A DNA stretch of 64,000 nucleotides, from the NCBI GenBank assembly GCA_964628385.1, contig CAZVOD010000002.1, positions 1-64,000 of the forward strand, read 5' to 3'. Positions 20,501 through 27,025 of this stretch are shown here, in pieces. A program made the position numbers and the translations under genes. The DNA is from JANQPA01 sp964628385. GTDB lineage: Bacteria; Bacteroidota; Bacteroidia; Chitinophagales; Saprospiraceae. The number at the start of each line of letters is the position of its first letter. Within the stretch, counting starts at the first letter, position 1. A model generated the notes under the pieces. The model had not been told where the DNA came from. It searched no databases and saw only the letters and a program-made list of their open reading frames with translations.

Positions 20501-20525
20501 AGAGTAAGATGTAAAATCGATTCAT
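14547..20525 (-). CDS. Giant T9SS-exported protein with eight DUF4397-type repeats and a lamin-tail domain
   Basis: The likely start is the ATG at 20525, which begins a signal peptide (MNRFYILLLTVCLAVGSNAQ); an in-frame ATG lies five codons earlier. The product is about 1992 residues. Eight units of ~212 residues begin with VQ(I/V/L)IHNSP...VD(I/V)YANG and continue through FRSATPF, (N/V)(I/L)FHGA and GF(A/G)LLAVLxDGT, the pattern of the DUF4397 family. Between units 1 and 2 (about 19290-19790) sits a lamin-tail domain (VINEVDYDQPGFDDAEFIEL). The last ~90 residues (14547-14815) form a T9SS sorting domain starting FRVFPNPV. Probably a surface adhesin or matrix protein; role unproven. A terminator follows it. 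Confidence 0.85.
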   Translation of the reverse strand: MNRFYILLLTVCLAVGSNAQTARLQVIHNSPLPGTEEGPIVDIYVNGTLLEEFTAITFRSATPFLDVAAGTEVTIDVATSPSNSVEDAFFTKPLGQLLEKGTYIAVAHGIVGDGDTPFDIGVNAMARESALQEGNVEFTTFHGAADATNVDIDARNVETLISDLPYGQFAEMYTSVTPASYTLDIRATGNADVLASFIADLSLLADEAATVIASGFLNTTPGFGLFAVLTDGTVVEFPLITEPPALVINEVDYDQPGFDDAEFIELRNNSEKPVSLNGTEIVLINGSNEETYNTSKLPDVTLEAGGYYVVCYGNNSAEYCDFIVSGSTVQNGAPDGIQLLFNGQVIDALSYEGTIDGVAEGIGTSAQDDNNNANLSLSRSPDGADTDNNDADFIEACSSPGEENKPSTSCEVAADSALVQIIHNAPSPTVDIYVDNVIVADDLTFRSATPFVKVPAGVDIEIAVAPDNSTSAAEAIATFTYNLAADQELIAVARGVLEDENTPLGIDTFGMARTESNAAVVDLLVYHGSPGAGPIDIANPAAGVTLFGDVAYGEFRGYLPVLPGIYTLRVTPGNDNSVLVGNYRLDVNGLGGTPLTVFASGFLDERSPEFQLWAADPQGNSFKIEQVFLDSADVQIIHNSPSTPVDIYVDGEIFLTDFEYQTATPFVKLAANKETEIAIAAAPSISAEEAIFTLNTTFGTDSIYTIVANGSVDSQEDPFNLEVSDMGRTAGISTDSVDVNVFHGSAGSPAVDVAARGVGELFTNLSYKQFSPYVTVPPSLYTLDVKAAGTDNVVGSFDANLEALSGGAVTVVAYGELESASAPFGLLAVFPDGNVLDLPETPSAKVQLIHNSPTPMVDVYANGELILDNFEYRTATPYLELPAGVEIEFAVALDTSTSVESAIFRDTITLLDDASYSVVANGQVGNSDFPFDLVINTNARNVADDGESVDVNIFHGAINAPTVDVAARNVGNLFSGVAYDDFTDYRSVPAGEYFFDVTVAGTELLAGTYAAMLDTLAGQSITVVASGIFGGEPGFAPLAILANGTVVELPLSPVANVQVIHNSPMPTVDVYANGELLIDNFEYRIATAFDLLPAGVEIELAVALDTSTSAESAIFRDTVILENALEYTVIANGQVGNADFPFRLAVNEGARSSASDGERVEVNIFHGAIEASAVEVDARTVGNLFSEVSYGNFTDYTSFLADEYFIDIREAGTSTILNTYNAVLDTLAGQAVTVIASGILDGDPGFALLAVLADGTVIELPAAPVANVQIIHNSPTPTVDLYANGELIIDNFEYREAEPFQFFPAGVEIELAVALDTSTSVESAIFRDTITFENGLEYTVIANGEVGNNGFSFGLAFNADARSAAADGENIDINVFHGAIGAPPVDVDVRRVGTLFPDLSYDNFSDYETVPAADYFLDVRLAGGGNIVETFSAPLADASGQSVTVVASGIFGGEPGFAALAVFADGTVIELPTADVANVQIIHNSPTAPVDIYANGSLLIDDFEYQTAEPFEFLIAGTEIELAVAPDTSTSAESAIFRKAVTFENGLEYTVIANGIVGDTLKPFDLFISDGARSIASDPELVAFNIFHGATDAPNVDVNARNVVSLTTNLEFGEITNYFSVPADLYYIDILASGQEGIVATFAADLSMLTARSATVIASGFLNSDPATFTLLAVLDDGTVINLPIAQVAGVQIIHNSPDQAVDVYANGALLIDNFEFRSAEPFEFLMAGVEIALAVAPDTSTSVESAILNDTVVLENGQNYIIFATGIVGDTSTPFQLARYEGARVNAATGSGVDLLLYHGSTDAPTVDVLTANSIIFDSVAYNDFQGYFNVPAVSYILDITPAGENDNIVASYSANVTPFESGAAVVFATGFFSGEAPGFALWVALPDGTTFPLDLIVSANELETFVESFRVFPNPVRNSAILNYILKESAEISLNIFNQNGQLIRTTYLGQQVEGEHFETINASELPSGQYFISLTSGEGIITTRMIVTK
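14830..20465 (-). repeat. Array of eight ~640 bp coding repeats (DUF4397 units)
   Basis: Repeat starts, taken at the IHNSP/IHNAP codons on the minus strand, lie near 20460, 19280, 18638, 17998, 17370, 16735, 16105 and 15465. Spacing is 628-642 bases except where the lamin-tail domain is inserted between the first two. Units 4 to 7 are the most alike, sharing ALDTSTS(V/A)ESAIFRDT and (Y/E)YTVIANGQVGN, which points to recent duplication inside the middle of the gene; units 1-3 and 8 are more diverged. Confidence 0.8.
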
Positions 20526-20749
20526 AATTGTAGATTGCATTAAGAAAACTTAGATAAACAACTAGCTAGAACATGAACAATTATGGGATGTTTTGCCTAT
20601 TCAAGATTTATTGGTTTATTTTGTTAAACAAAGTCAATTTTAACCCATTTAAGGTAGTATCTGTACCGATTTTGTATGGGTTTAGAATATTTATTCTTTA
20701 GACTTGTTTCGAAGAGCCATTCCGACATACTTCAGGCATTTTTTGTGAT

Positions 20750-20778
20750 TCTTTAGCAAGACTAAGGTTTGCTAAAGA
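20750..20778 (+). promoter_or_regulatory. Hairpin in the leader of the ClpB-like gene
   Basis: TCTTTAGCAA (20750-20759) and TTGCTAAAGA (20769-20778) form a perfect 10 bp stem with a 9-base loop, 45 bases before the start codon at 20824. No T-run follows, so it is not a standard terminator. It could be an operator or an RNA control element. The rest of the 20526-20823 gap shows nothing I can name apart from AT-rich sequence that must hold two divergent promoters. Confidence 0.4.
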
Positions 20779-20823
20779 AAGATAAACTCAGTAATTTCCC
20801 AAGCTAAAATCAAACCATGAACA

Positions 20824-23800
20824 ATGGGGTATATAAAATTAAAGTTTCCGGTCCTGGTTCAGAATATTGAGTTTGAAGAAAAACCACACTACCATCTCAG
20901 GCCTTTATTTTTGAATCATCCGGTTACTAGTCATCAGCGATTTAAGCTGGCTTTAAACAAACTCCAGAAAGAGATCAAGCACATCTTTTCGGGTTATACG
21001 GTTAGCAACTACAATGTGAATTACATAGAGTGGTTTCTATTCAATCCCAATTGTCGCTATGAGCAGTATCCTGTTGATTTCACCTTCGCCAAAGAGCATG
21101 TCAAGGGCAATATCGGAGTGGTCAGTTTTGAAGTCAAAGGAATGACTTGCGTACTTTTACCGAACCTCAAGCAATATGTCTTCATTGCCAGAGCGGATGA
21201 TGAAGGTAAAATTGATTGGGGGCCACAAATTGAAAAAGCTGCACTGAGCGTATTTAAGGAAGCTAAATCCATTGACGGGGATGTTTTTGATGCCGATAAC
21301 TATTTATCCAATAAAAAAGAATTTATCACGGAGCTCCTCGTTAATGTAAAAATTAATCACACCGATTTCAAATTCAATGCCAATGATGACTTCTGGTTTT
21401 TTGCCCGTCTGTTTGGTGATACCTCTTTTGATGGTTATGAAGAAATAGAAAAAGTAGGCTATAGCCTGCATGACCTTTACCCCGGTGAGTTGCGCCGGGC
21501 TTACTATGTGGATGATCTGGTTGATAAGGTTTATCAGATTGTTTATCAAAAAAATAATACGCCACTAGCTATTGTAGGACCGGAAGGAGTAGGCAGACAT
21601 ACCCTGATTCACGAGACAGTATATCGATATATCACTGATTATTACTCCAAAAAAGGAGTCAATGAATTGGTTTGGCACGTAGACCCCACACGGATCATTT
21701 CCGGGATGAGTATTGTTGGAATGTGGCAAAAACGCTTTGAAGCGATCATTGAATATTTAAAAAAACCCTCAAACAATCCTAAGTATTCGGATAAGATAAT
21801 GATTGACAACCCGGTGGCATTGCTCCGCATAGGTCGATCAGCTCAAAACCATATGACTTTGAGTGATGTCCTCAAGCCATATTTGGAAAAGCGAGAGCTA
21901 CAATTAATTCTTATTGCCAGTCCTGAAGAATGGAAAGTTATGCAAGAAAAAGATCGTCGCTTCAGCGATCTATTTCAGGTTATTAGGCTCAAAGAGCCTT
22001 CTATGCAGCTTTCTGCCAAAATAGTACTGCGCCAACGCCGGGTACTGGAATCCGAAAACGATACCAAGATAGGGATACAGGCCATTAATCAGCTGTTTAC
22101 TATTCAGCGCAATTACCTGAAAAATAGCGCTCTGCCCGGTAGTATTATGAAAATGCTTCAACGGTTAGCAGTAAAACACCAATTTGATATCGTTGACGCT
22201 CCGGAGGTCAGAGAAGAATTTAAGGCCTTTTCCGGGCTTGAGGAGCGCATCTTTGACTCCAGCCAAAAATTATCCGGTGATGAGATTCTTAGGCGTATCA
22301 ATCGAGAATTGGTGGGACAACACGAGGCCGCAGGAGCGCTCACGGATGTGATACAAATTATAAAGTCCAAACTTGCCGACAAAACCCGCCCCATCGGCTC
22401 TTTCATATTTGTCGGGCCTACGGGAGTGGGTAAAACCCAAGCCGCAAAAGTACTGTGCAAGTTTCTTATGGGCTCTTCTAATCAACTCATCCGCTTTGAT
22501 ATGAATGAGTTTATTGATGCTTATGCTTCTCAGCGACTAATTGGAGATTACTACAACCCCGAGGGCTTACTCACCGGTAAAGTCCGCTATCAACCCTTTG
22601 GGATTTTGTTACTGGATGAAATAGAAAAGGCGCATCCAGATGTGCACGATCTGTTATTACAAGTACTGGATGATGGTCGATTAACGGATAGCTTGGGGAG
22701 AACGGTAGATTTCACCAACACGATTATCATCATGACATCCAATCTAGGCGCTTCAGAAGTTTCTAACACCCTAGGTTACAGCAAAACTCAGCAGAATATC
22801 TCCTTAATTTACCGGCGAGCGGTAGAGAAGTTTTTTCGGCCCGAATTCATCAATCGAGTTGATAAAGTAGTTATCTTCAAACCTTTACAACTAGAACATA
22901 TCTTGGGGATTGCTCAGTTGCAAATCAAAGAGTTACTGCAGCGCGATGGTTTTGTGCGCAGAACAACTATTTTGAATATTTCCTCTAGGGCGCTGGAATG
23001 GGTTGCCCGTCGAGGTTTTGATGCCCGAATGGGAGGACGAGCACTAAAAAGACAGATTGAACGGGATCTTACCGCGCTTTCTGCCGAGCAATTGATAAAA
23101 ACTTCTAGTGACCGTCCTATCATCATGGATATTGACCTGGTAGATGATCGGCTCCAACCTAAAATCACTACTCTTGATTTTGTAGACCCCGTAGAGGAAG
23201 AAATTATCCCTTCATTGCCGGAAGCCAAAAAAGGCAAAATATTCTACAATCAACTACTGCGAGAATTGGAACAACTGGAGAATGACCTTCTCCAGGGAGA
23301 AGCTGAAGCAGATAACGATGCTGCGCCGATTATGGTATTTAGCGGAGATGATCAAGACGAAGAGGGTTTGAACTGGGAGTACTTTCAGTTCAAAGCCAGG
23401 CTAAATGAGATGAAGGAAAATATCAGAACCACTATGCTTGGATTCAGGGATCGTTATTTCAAAGAGGCGCCAGCTATCCCGCTACGCCTAAAAAGAGGAT
23501 ACCTAGTATCCAGAAAGGACCCCGGTACCAAAGGCTGGAGGGAGAACTTCAAAGACCGACTTTTTCAGGAAGAGGCCCTGAAAGAAATCAGTGAGGGTTA
23601 TAACTTTGCATCTTCCCTCTTTGACAGTTTAAAAACTGAGTTCATAGATAACTACCTTGACGTAAAGATTTTAAAGCTTTTTGCCAAAGGCATTATGGAA
23701 GAGCGATCCAATAAATCGATCATCGCGTTTAGGTCTTGTATCACCGGACTGGGAAATGAGGAGATTGATTTTCTGATTGAGAATTATACGACTTTGTTGC

Positions 23801-24135
23801 GAAGACTAGACATGAATTTCACCATCAATAGAAAGCAGAAATTTATTCTTGCGGAAGGGTATTCTGTTTTTGAGCTGCTTCAAGGAGAAGCGGGTATTCA
23901 TTTGTTCTACATAGTACATCAGAATCCACTGCCTATAGAAGTCAAAGTTTACGAGGGGGCACAATTACATACCCCTTACTTTATCAAAAAGGTTATACGG
24001 ATTTACGATGGTAACTCTACTCTTACAGACCTGAGAACCGGCTACTCCAATGCTGTGAACATTACACCCAATGAACTCAAAATTTTGTTGTTTGCTGGTA
24101 TTAAAAGCGAAGTAAGAGCAGCACTTTTCAATTAG
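20824..24135 (+). CDS. ClpB/ClpA-like AAA+ protein with degenerate first ATPase module
   Basis: 1103 residues. The second AAA+ module (about 485-760) is a normal Clp/Hsp100 D2: Walker A GPTGVGKTQ (531-539), FDMNEF, Walker B GILLLDEIEKAHPDV (593-607), arginine-finger region FFRPEFINRVDKVV (670-683) and sensor 2 GGRALKR (737-743). The first (about 225-470) has GPEGVGRHT in place of GxxxxGK(T/S) and no clear Walker B, so it should not hydrolyse ATP. The Clp N-domain repeats and the coiled M-domain are not recognisable; residues 1-220 are unfamiliar. The C-terminal ~300 residues are also foreign to Clp proteins; GEAGIH near 1021 faintly recalls peptide-chain release factors. Divergent from the giant secreted protein, 298 bases apart. 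Confidence 0.75.
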   Translation: MGYIKLKFPVLVQNIEFEEKPHYHLRPLFLNHPVTSHQRFKLALNKLQKEIKHIFSGYTVSNYNVNYIEWFLFNPNCRYEQYPVDFTFAKEHVKGNIGVVSFEVKGMTCVLLPNLKQYVFIARADDEGKIDWGPQIEKAALSVFKEAKSIDGDVFDADNYLSNKKEFITELLVNVKINHTDFKFNANDDFWFFARLFGDTSFDGYEEIEKVGYSLHDLYPGELRRAYYVDDLVDKVYQIVYQKNNTPLAIVGPEGVGRHTLIHETVYRYITDYYSKKGVNELVWHVDPTRIISGMSIVGMWQKRFEAIIEYLKKPSNNPKYSDKIMIDNPVALLRIGRSAQNHMTLSDVLKPYLEKRELQLILIASPEEWKVMQEKDRRFSDLFQVIRLKEPSMQLSAKIVLRQRRVLESENDTKIGIQAINQLFTIQRNYLKNSALPGSIMKMLQRLAVKHQFDIVDAPEVREEFKAFSGLEERIFDSSQKLSGDEILRRINRELVGQHEAAGALTDVIQIIKSKLADKTRPIGSFIFVGPTGVGKTQAAKVLCKFLMGSSNQLIRFDMNEFIDAYASQRLIGDYYNPEGLLTGKVRYQPFGILLLDEIEKAHPDVHDLLLQVLDDGRLTDSLGRTVDFTNTIIIMTSNLGASEVSNTLGYSKTQQNISLIYRRAVEKFFRPEFINRVDKVVIFKPLQLEHILGIAQLQIKELLQRDGFVRRTTILNISSRALEWVARRGFDARMGGRALKRQIERDLTALSAEQLIKTSSDRPIIMDIDLVDDRLQPKITTLDFVDPVEEEIIPSLPEAKKGKIFYNQLLRELEQLENDLLQGEAEADNDAAPIMVFSGDDQDEEGLNWEYFQFKARLNEMKENIRTTMLGFRDRYFKEAPAIPLRLKRGYLVSRKDPGTKGWRENFKDRLFQEEALKEISEGYNFASSLFDSLKTEFIDNYLDVKILKLFAKGIMEERSNKSIIAFRSCITGLGNEEIDFLIENYTTLLRRLDMNFTINRKQKFILAEGYSVFELLQGEAGIHLFYIVHQNPLPIEVKVYEGAQLHTPYFIKKVIRIYDGNSTLTDLRTGYSNAVNITPNELKILLFAGIKSEVRAALFN

Positions 24136-24154
24136 CCTGATCAATTGTGATTAG

Positions 24155-24700
24155 TTATTTTTGATACTGCAGAAAATATTCTCTGAGTATATCTGCGTTT
24201 TCAGCTTTCATTTTTCCACTAAGCACAAGACGAACTTCCCGACGTCTGGGAGCGCTTTCGTAGCGTTGTTGTTCTATTTCGGTTAGTGGGATCACTTCAG
24301 GGATCGGAATGGGTTTACCATGAACATCATCCAGCGCCACAAAAGTATAATAGGCGTGATTTGATTTGCGGGGGTTTCTTCCTTTTATGTTGGCAGCAAA
24401 CACTTCCACATAAACTTCTACACTAGTTGTGAAAGCTCTGGTCACTGTAGCTGTTAGCGTAACTACCTCTCCTACTTTAATAGGAGAACTGAAAGACACA
24501 TGATCCACCGATGCTGTAACTACATATGCTTCACAATGCTTACCGGCACAAATAGCGCATACGATATCCATCCAGCGCAATAAATTGCCTCCCATCAAAT
24601 TATCCATAGGATTGGTATCGTTGGGCATCACCATTTCAGTCATAGTAGCCTGAGATTCACTGACCCGCCTGGCCCTCATTTCTCTGTTATCTTCCTTCAT
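24155..24700 (-). CDS. Acyl-CoA thioesterase, hotdog fold (YciA/BFIT-like)
   Basis: 181 residues. The hotdog signature is clear: NPMDNLMGGNLLRWMDIVCAI (helix with the catalytic-site aspartate), then YVVTASVDHVSFSSPIKVGEVV and SVEVYVEVFAAN. This is the arrangement of the YciA/ACOT group, which hydrolyses acyl-CoA to free acid and CoA, and controls CoA and acyl pools. Its ATG directly abuts the TAA of the upstream gene (24701-24703), so the two are co-translated and probably belong to a transcript that starts at lipB. Confidence 0.85.
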   Translation of the reverse strand: MKEDNREMRARRVSESQATMTEMVMPNDTNPMDNLMGGNLLRWMDIVCAICAGKHCEAYVVTASVDHVSFSSPIKVGEVVTLTATVTRAFTTSVEVYVEVFAANIKGRNPRKSNHAYYTFVALDDVHGKPIPIPEVIPLTEIEQQRYESAPRRREVRLVLSGKMKAENADILREYFLQYQK

Positions 24701-25108
24701 TTATATAATCATCACTCCCATTTTATTGATAAATGGGATTTTGGTAAAATTCATTTTGTCAATACTACCGCGTACAAAAACGTATTTCTTATCATACATA
24801 TAATCGTTGAGCATAAAACTCACCCAGTATTCATTAGTCAGATCGAATAACTTGGTTTGAATGGGTTCTATCATCACACATCTCAGGGGGCCGATCTCAT
24901 CAAAAAAATGTCGTAAAACAGAAGTTCGCATTTTTTCTCCATTGATATTTCCATAACCTTTTGAATTGATCAAAACGTTCTTTATGGAAACATCTTTCAG
25001 GTTGATCAAATAGGCATCCCATAGTTCCTCATCAACTCCATCTTCTGTTCTTGGAACCACTGCAATGGCAATGTCTTCTACTTTTAATTGAGGAATATCC
25101 TTTTTCAT
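24701..25108 (-). CDS. Conserved hypothetical protein
   Basis: 135 residues, cytoplasmic by appearance, with no signal peptide or membrane segment. It starts (MKKDIPQLKVEDIAIAVVPR) and continues with an alpha/beta pattern: LWDAYLINLKD, a small NSKGYGNINGEKMRTS loop, then two strands YWVSFMLND and KYVFVRGS. I recognise the general type from other Bacteroidota but no function. It sits 23 bases after lipB and touches the thioesterase start, so a role linked to acyl metabolism is possible but is only an inference from position. Confidence 0.6.
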   Translation of the reverse strand: MKKDIPQLKVEDIAIAVVPRTEDGVDEELWDAYLINLKDVSIKNVLINSKGYGNINGEKMRTSVLRHFFDEIGPLRCVMIEPIQTKLFDLTNEYWVSFMLNDYMYDKKYVFVRGSIDKMNFTKIPFINKMGVMII

Positions 25109-25131
25109 ATGTTCTTTTAGCTCTGATAGTT

Positions 25132-25872
25132 CTAGGCAACACGGTCGGCTGGCTCATTGTCGGAAAACTGAAATTCAAAAAGCTCTACATAGTATTTTTT
25201 CAACTTCTTCTTCACTTCCTCCATGCTCACTTTATGTCCTAATTCCACTTCCAGACTGGTTACTGCTTTATTCTCATCATGGATTCCGCAGGGTACAATG
25301 TTTCTAAAATGCTCCAAATTAGAATTGATATTAAATGCAAAACCATGCATACTCACCCACCTGCTCAGATGTACCCCAATTGCGCAAATTTTTCTTTGCG
25401 GCAAGACATCCGTTTGATCCAGCCATACACCGGTATAGCCTTTCACCCTAATGCCTTCCAGCCCATAGTCATTGAGGGTCAAAATGACAGCCTCCTCCAG
25501 ATAACGGACATATTTGTGGACATCAGTAAAAAAACACTCCAGATCAAAAATGGGATACCCTACAATCTGCCCTGGTCCGTGATAAGTGATATCACCACCT
25601 CTGTTAATCTTAAAAAATTCGAATCCTTGTTCCTCTAATTCTTGCTCATTTAGTAGCAAATGATCGAACGAACCACTTTTTCCAAGGGTATAAACCGGTG
25701 GATGCTCACAAAAAATTAGATAATGAGTGAGATGTTCAGTTGGCAAGTTCTGCTTAGCTAATGAGCGATTCTTCATTTTAAGGTCGATCAAAGCTTTGTG
25801 TTTGACTGTCTGAAAATCCCACGCTTCCTGGTATTTGATTCGTCCCAGGTCTATAAACTGCACCTTTTCCAT
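25132..25872 (-). CDS. lipB: Octanoyl-[acyl carrier protein]:protein octanoyltransferase
   Basis: 246 residues. LipB hallmarks are present: HPPVYTLGKSG, the RGGDITYHGPGQIVGYP active-site loop, the lysine in KICAIGVHLSRW, HGFAFNINS and the nucleophilic cysteine in IVPCGIHD. The enzyme moves octanoate from ACP to the lipoyl domains of 2-oxo-acid dehydrogenases and GcvH. First gene of a three-gene unit with a hypothetical protein and a thioesterase. A TAnnTTTG box lies only nine bases upstream of the ATG, suggesting an almost leaderless transcript. No lipA is in the window. Confidence 0.93.
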   Translation of the reverse strand: MEKVQFIDLGRIKYQEAWDFQTVKHKALIDLKMKNRSLAKQNLPTEHLTHYLIFCEHPPVYTLGKSGSFDHLLLNEQELEEQGFEFFKINRGGDITYHGPGQIVGYPIFDLECFFTDVHKYVRYLEEAVILTLNDYGLEGIRVKGYTGVWLDQTDVLPQRKICAIGVHLSRWVSMHGFAFNINSNLEHFRNIVPCGIHDENKAVTSLEVELGHKVSMEEVKKKLKKYYVELFEFQFSDNEPADRVA

Positions 25873-25880
25873 ACGCCGCG

Positions 25881-25888
25881 CAAAGGTA
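25881..25888 (-). promoter_or_regulatory. Candidate -7 box (TACCTTTG) of the lipB unit
   Basis: On the minus strand TACCTTTG matches TAnnTTTG exactly. Its last base is only nine bases before the lipB ATG, so the mRNA leader would be just a few bases long. No TTTG at the -33 position was found. Confidence 0.4.
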
Positions 25889-25976
25889 AGATTTATTTTA
25901 AGAAATAGATAAGTATTGCTTTTGATATTTTAATTTATCTTTAAAACATATCTATCTAAACAAACTACAAAGCGGG

Positions 25977-26146
25977 CGATATAGTTTTGTCACTCCTGGC
26001 TAATGCCATTTGCAGGAGCAAAGTTCTTATAGTATTATTGTAGGGAAATCTGGAAGGACATTCCAACCCGAAGCATACAGGTATCGCTGACTGATACGAG
26101 CCAGAAATTTCTACTGAGCCGTTTCTAATTATCAGTGGTAGAAACC
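25977..26146 (+). promoter_or_regulatory. Structured leader or small RNA upstream of the porin-like gene
   Basis: Several helices can be drawn from the sequence: CTCCTG 25993-25998 with CAGGAG 26013-26018, or alternatively CTGGCT 25996-26001 with AGCCAG 26099-26104; GGG-GGAA (26043-26055) with TTCC-CCC (26061-26069); GTATC 26081-26085 with GATAC 26093-26097; GTTTCTA 26121-26127 with TAGAAAC 26139-26145, just before the ATG at 26157. The two alternatives for the first stem share bases and exclude each other, as in a switch. I do not recognise a known riboswitch or 6S consensus. Confidence 0.35.
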
Positions 26147-26156
26147 CAAAAGACTA

Positions 26157-26969
26157 ATGAAAAAGTACCTGTTTTTTTGTTGTTTTTTCTTTTTTACATT
26201 CAATTGGGCAACCGCTCAGAATGGAGCACCTACCACCTTAGGAGCTCGAAGTATTGCTATGGGTAAAACCGGGGTAAGCCTTAAAGGTATTGATGCTTTG
26301 CTCAACAATATTGCCGGATTAAGTGACATTAGCCGCTTCTCCGGACTCATCGCCGCGGAGCAGCGGTTTGCCAGTGAAGACTTACAATCTCTGGCGGCAG
26401 GCGTAGCGCTGCCAACGAATAGCGGCACCTTCGGCCTGAATATTCAACACTTTGGATTTGATCTTTACAATGAGCAACGTCTGGGATTATTCTACGCCAG
26501 AAAACTATTACCCAATCTTTCTATCGGTGCGCAATTCCTTTTGCATAATACCCAGATAGAAGAATATGGTAGTAAATTACTCCCCTCTTTTGATCTGGGC
26601 TTGCAATTGAATGTCACGGACCAAATTACGGTAGGTGCCAATATTTTTAATCCCATAAGACAAGAGATTATTGCAGATGAATTTCTCCCCACTATTATGC
26701 GACTGGGCGTTAGTTACCAGTCTTCTGATAAAGTAATATTCGTCTTAGAAGCTTCCAAAGATATTGAGTATCCGGTTCAGGTTAACGCCGGCATAGAGTA
26801 TATGGTAATAGAACAATTGTTCTTGCGCACAGGCATTTCTACAGAGCCGACCTTGTGGAGCTTTGGAGTTGGGTATTACCTGGAAGCTAGCCGCCTGCAG
26901 ATCGATATCAGTGCCAGTAATCATCAGTTTCTGGGATTCACTCCTGCTATTACCGTTGGATATAGATAA
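26157..26969 (+). CDS. PorV/PorQ-like outer-membrane beta-barrel protein
   Basis: 270 residues with a signal peptide ending NWATAQ. The mature start (GAPTTLGARSIAMGKTGVSLKG) is the PorV/PorQ/FadL-like pattern, in which small residues fold into the barrel, followed by LLNNIAGLSDISR. The remainder alternates polar and hydrophobic residues as amphipathic strands and ends in AITVGYR with a near-terminal aromatic residue. PorV and PorQ are shuttle or accessory barrel proteins of type IX secretion, but this family also includes unrelated surface proteins, so a T9SS role is only possible. It stands alone behind an unusually structured leader. Confidence 0.72.
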   Translation: MKKYLFFCCFFFFTFNWATAQNGAPTTLGARSIAMGKTGVSLKGIDALLNNIAGLSDISRFSGLIAAEQRFASEDLQSLAAGVALPTNSGTFGLNIQHFGFDLYNEQRLGLFYARKLLPNLSIGAQFLLHNTQIEEYGSKLLPSFDLGLQLNVTDQITVGANIFNPIRQEIIADEFLPTIMRLGVSYQSSDKVIFVLEASKDIEYPVQVNAGIEYMVIEQLFLRTGISTEPTLWSFGVGYYLEASRLQIDISASNHQFLGFTPAITVGYR

Positions 26970-27025
26970 TAAACTAGTCTAGAGTTTGCTGTTGATGGTA
27001 AAAGTTGGATGAAATTAGGAGCACA

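Noticed and set aside
25921..26156. Known riboswitch or 6S RNA call for the porin leader
   Set aside because: I could draw helices but could not match the conserved core of any family I know, so it is reported only as an unnamed structured leader.
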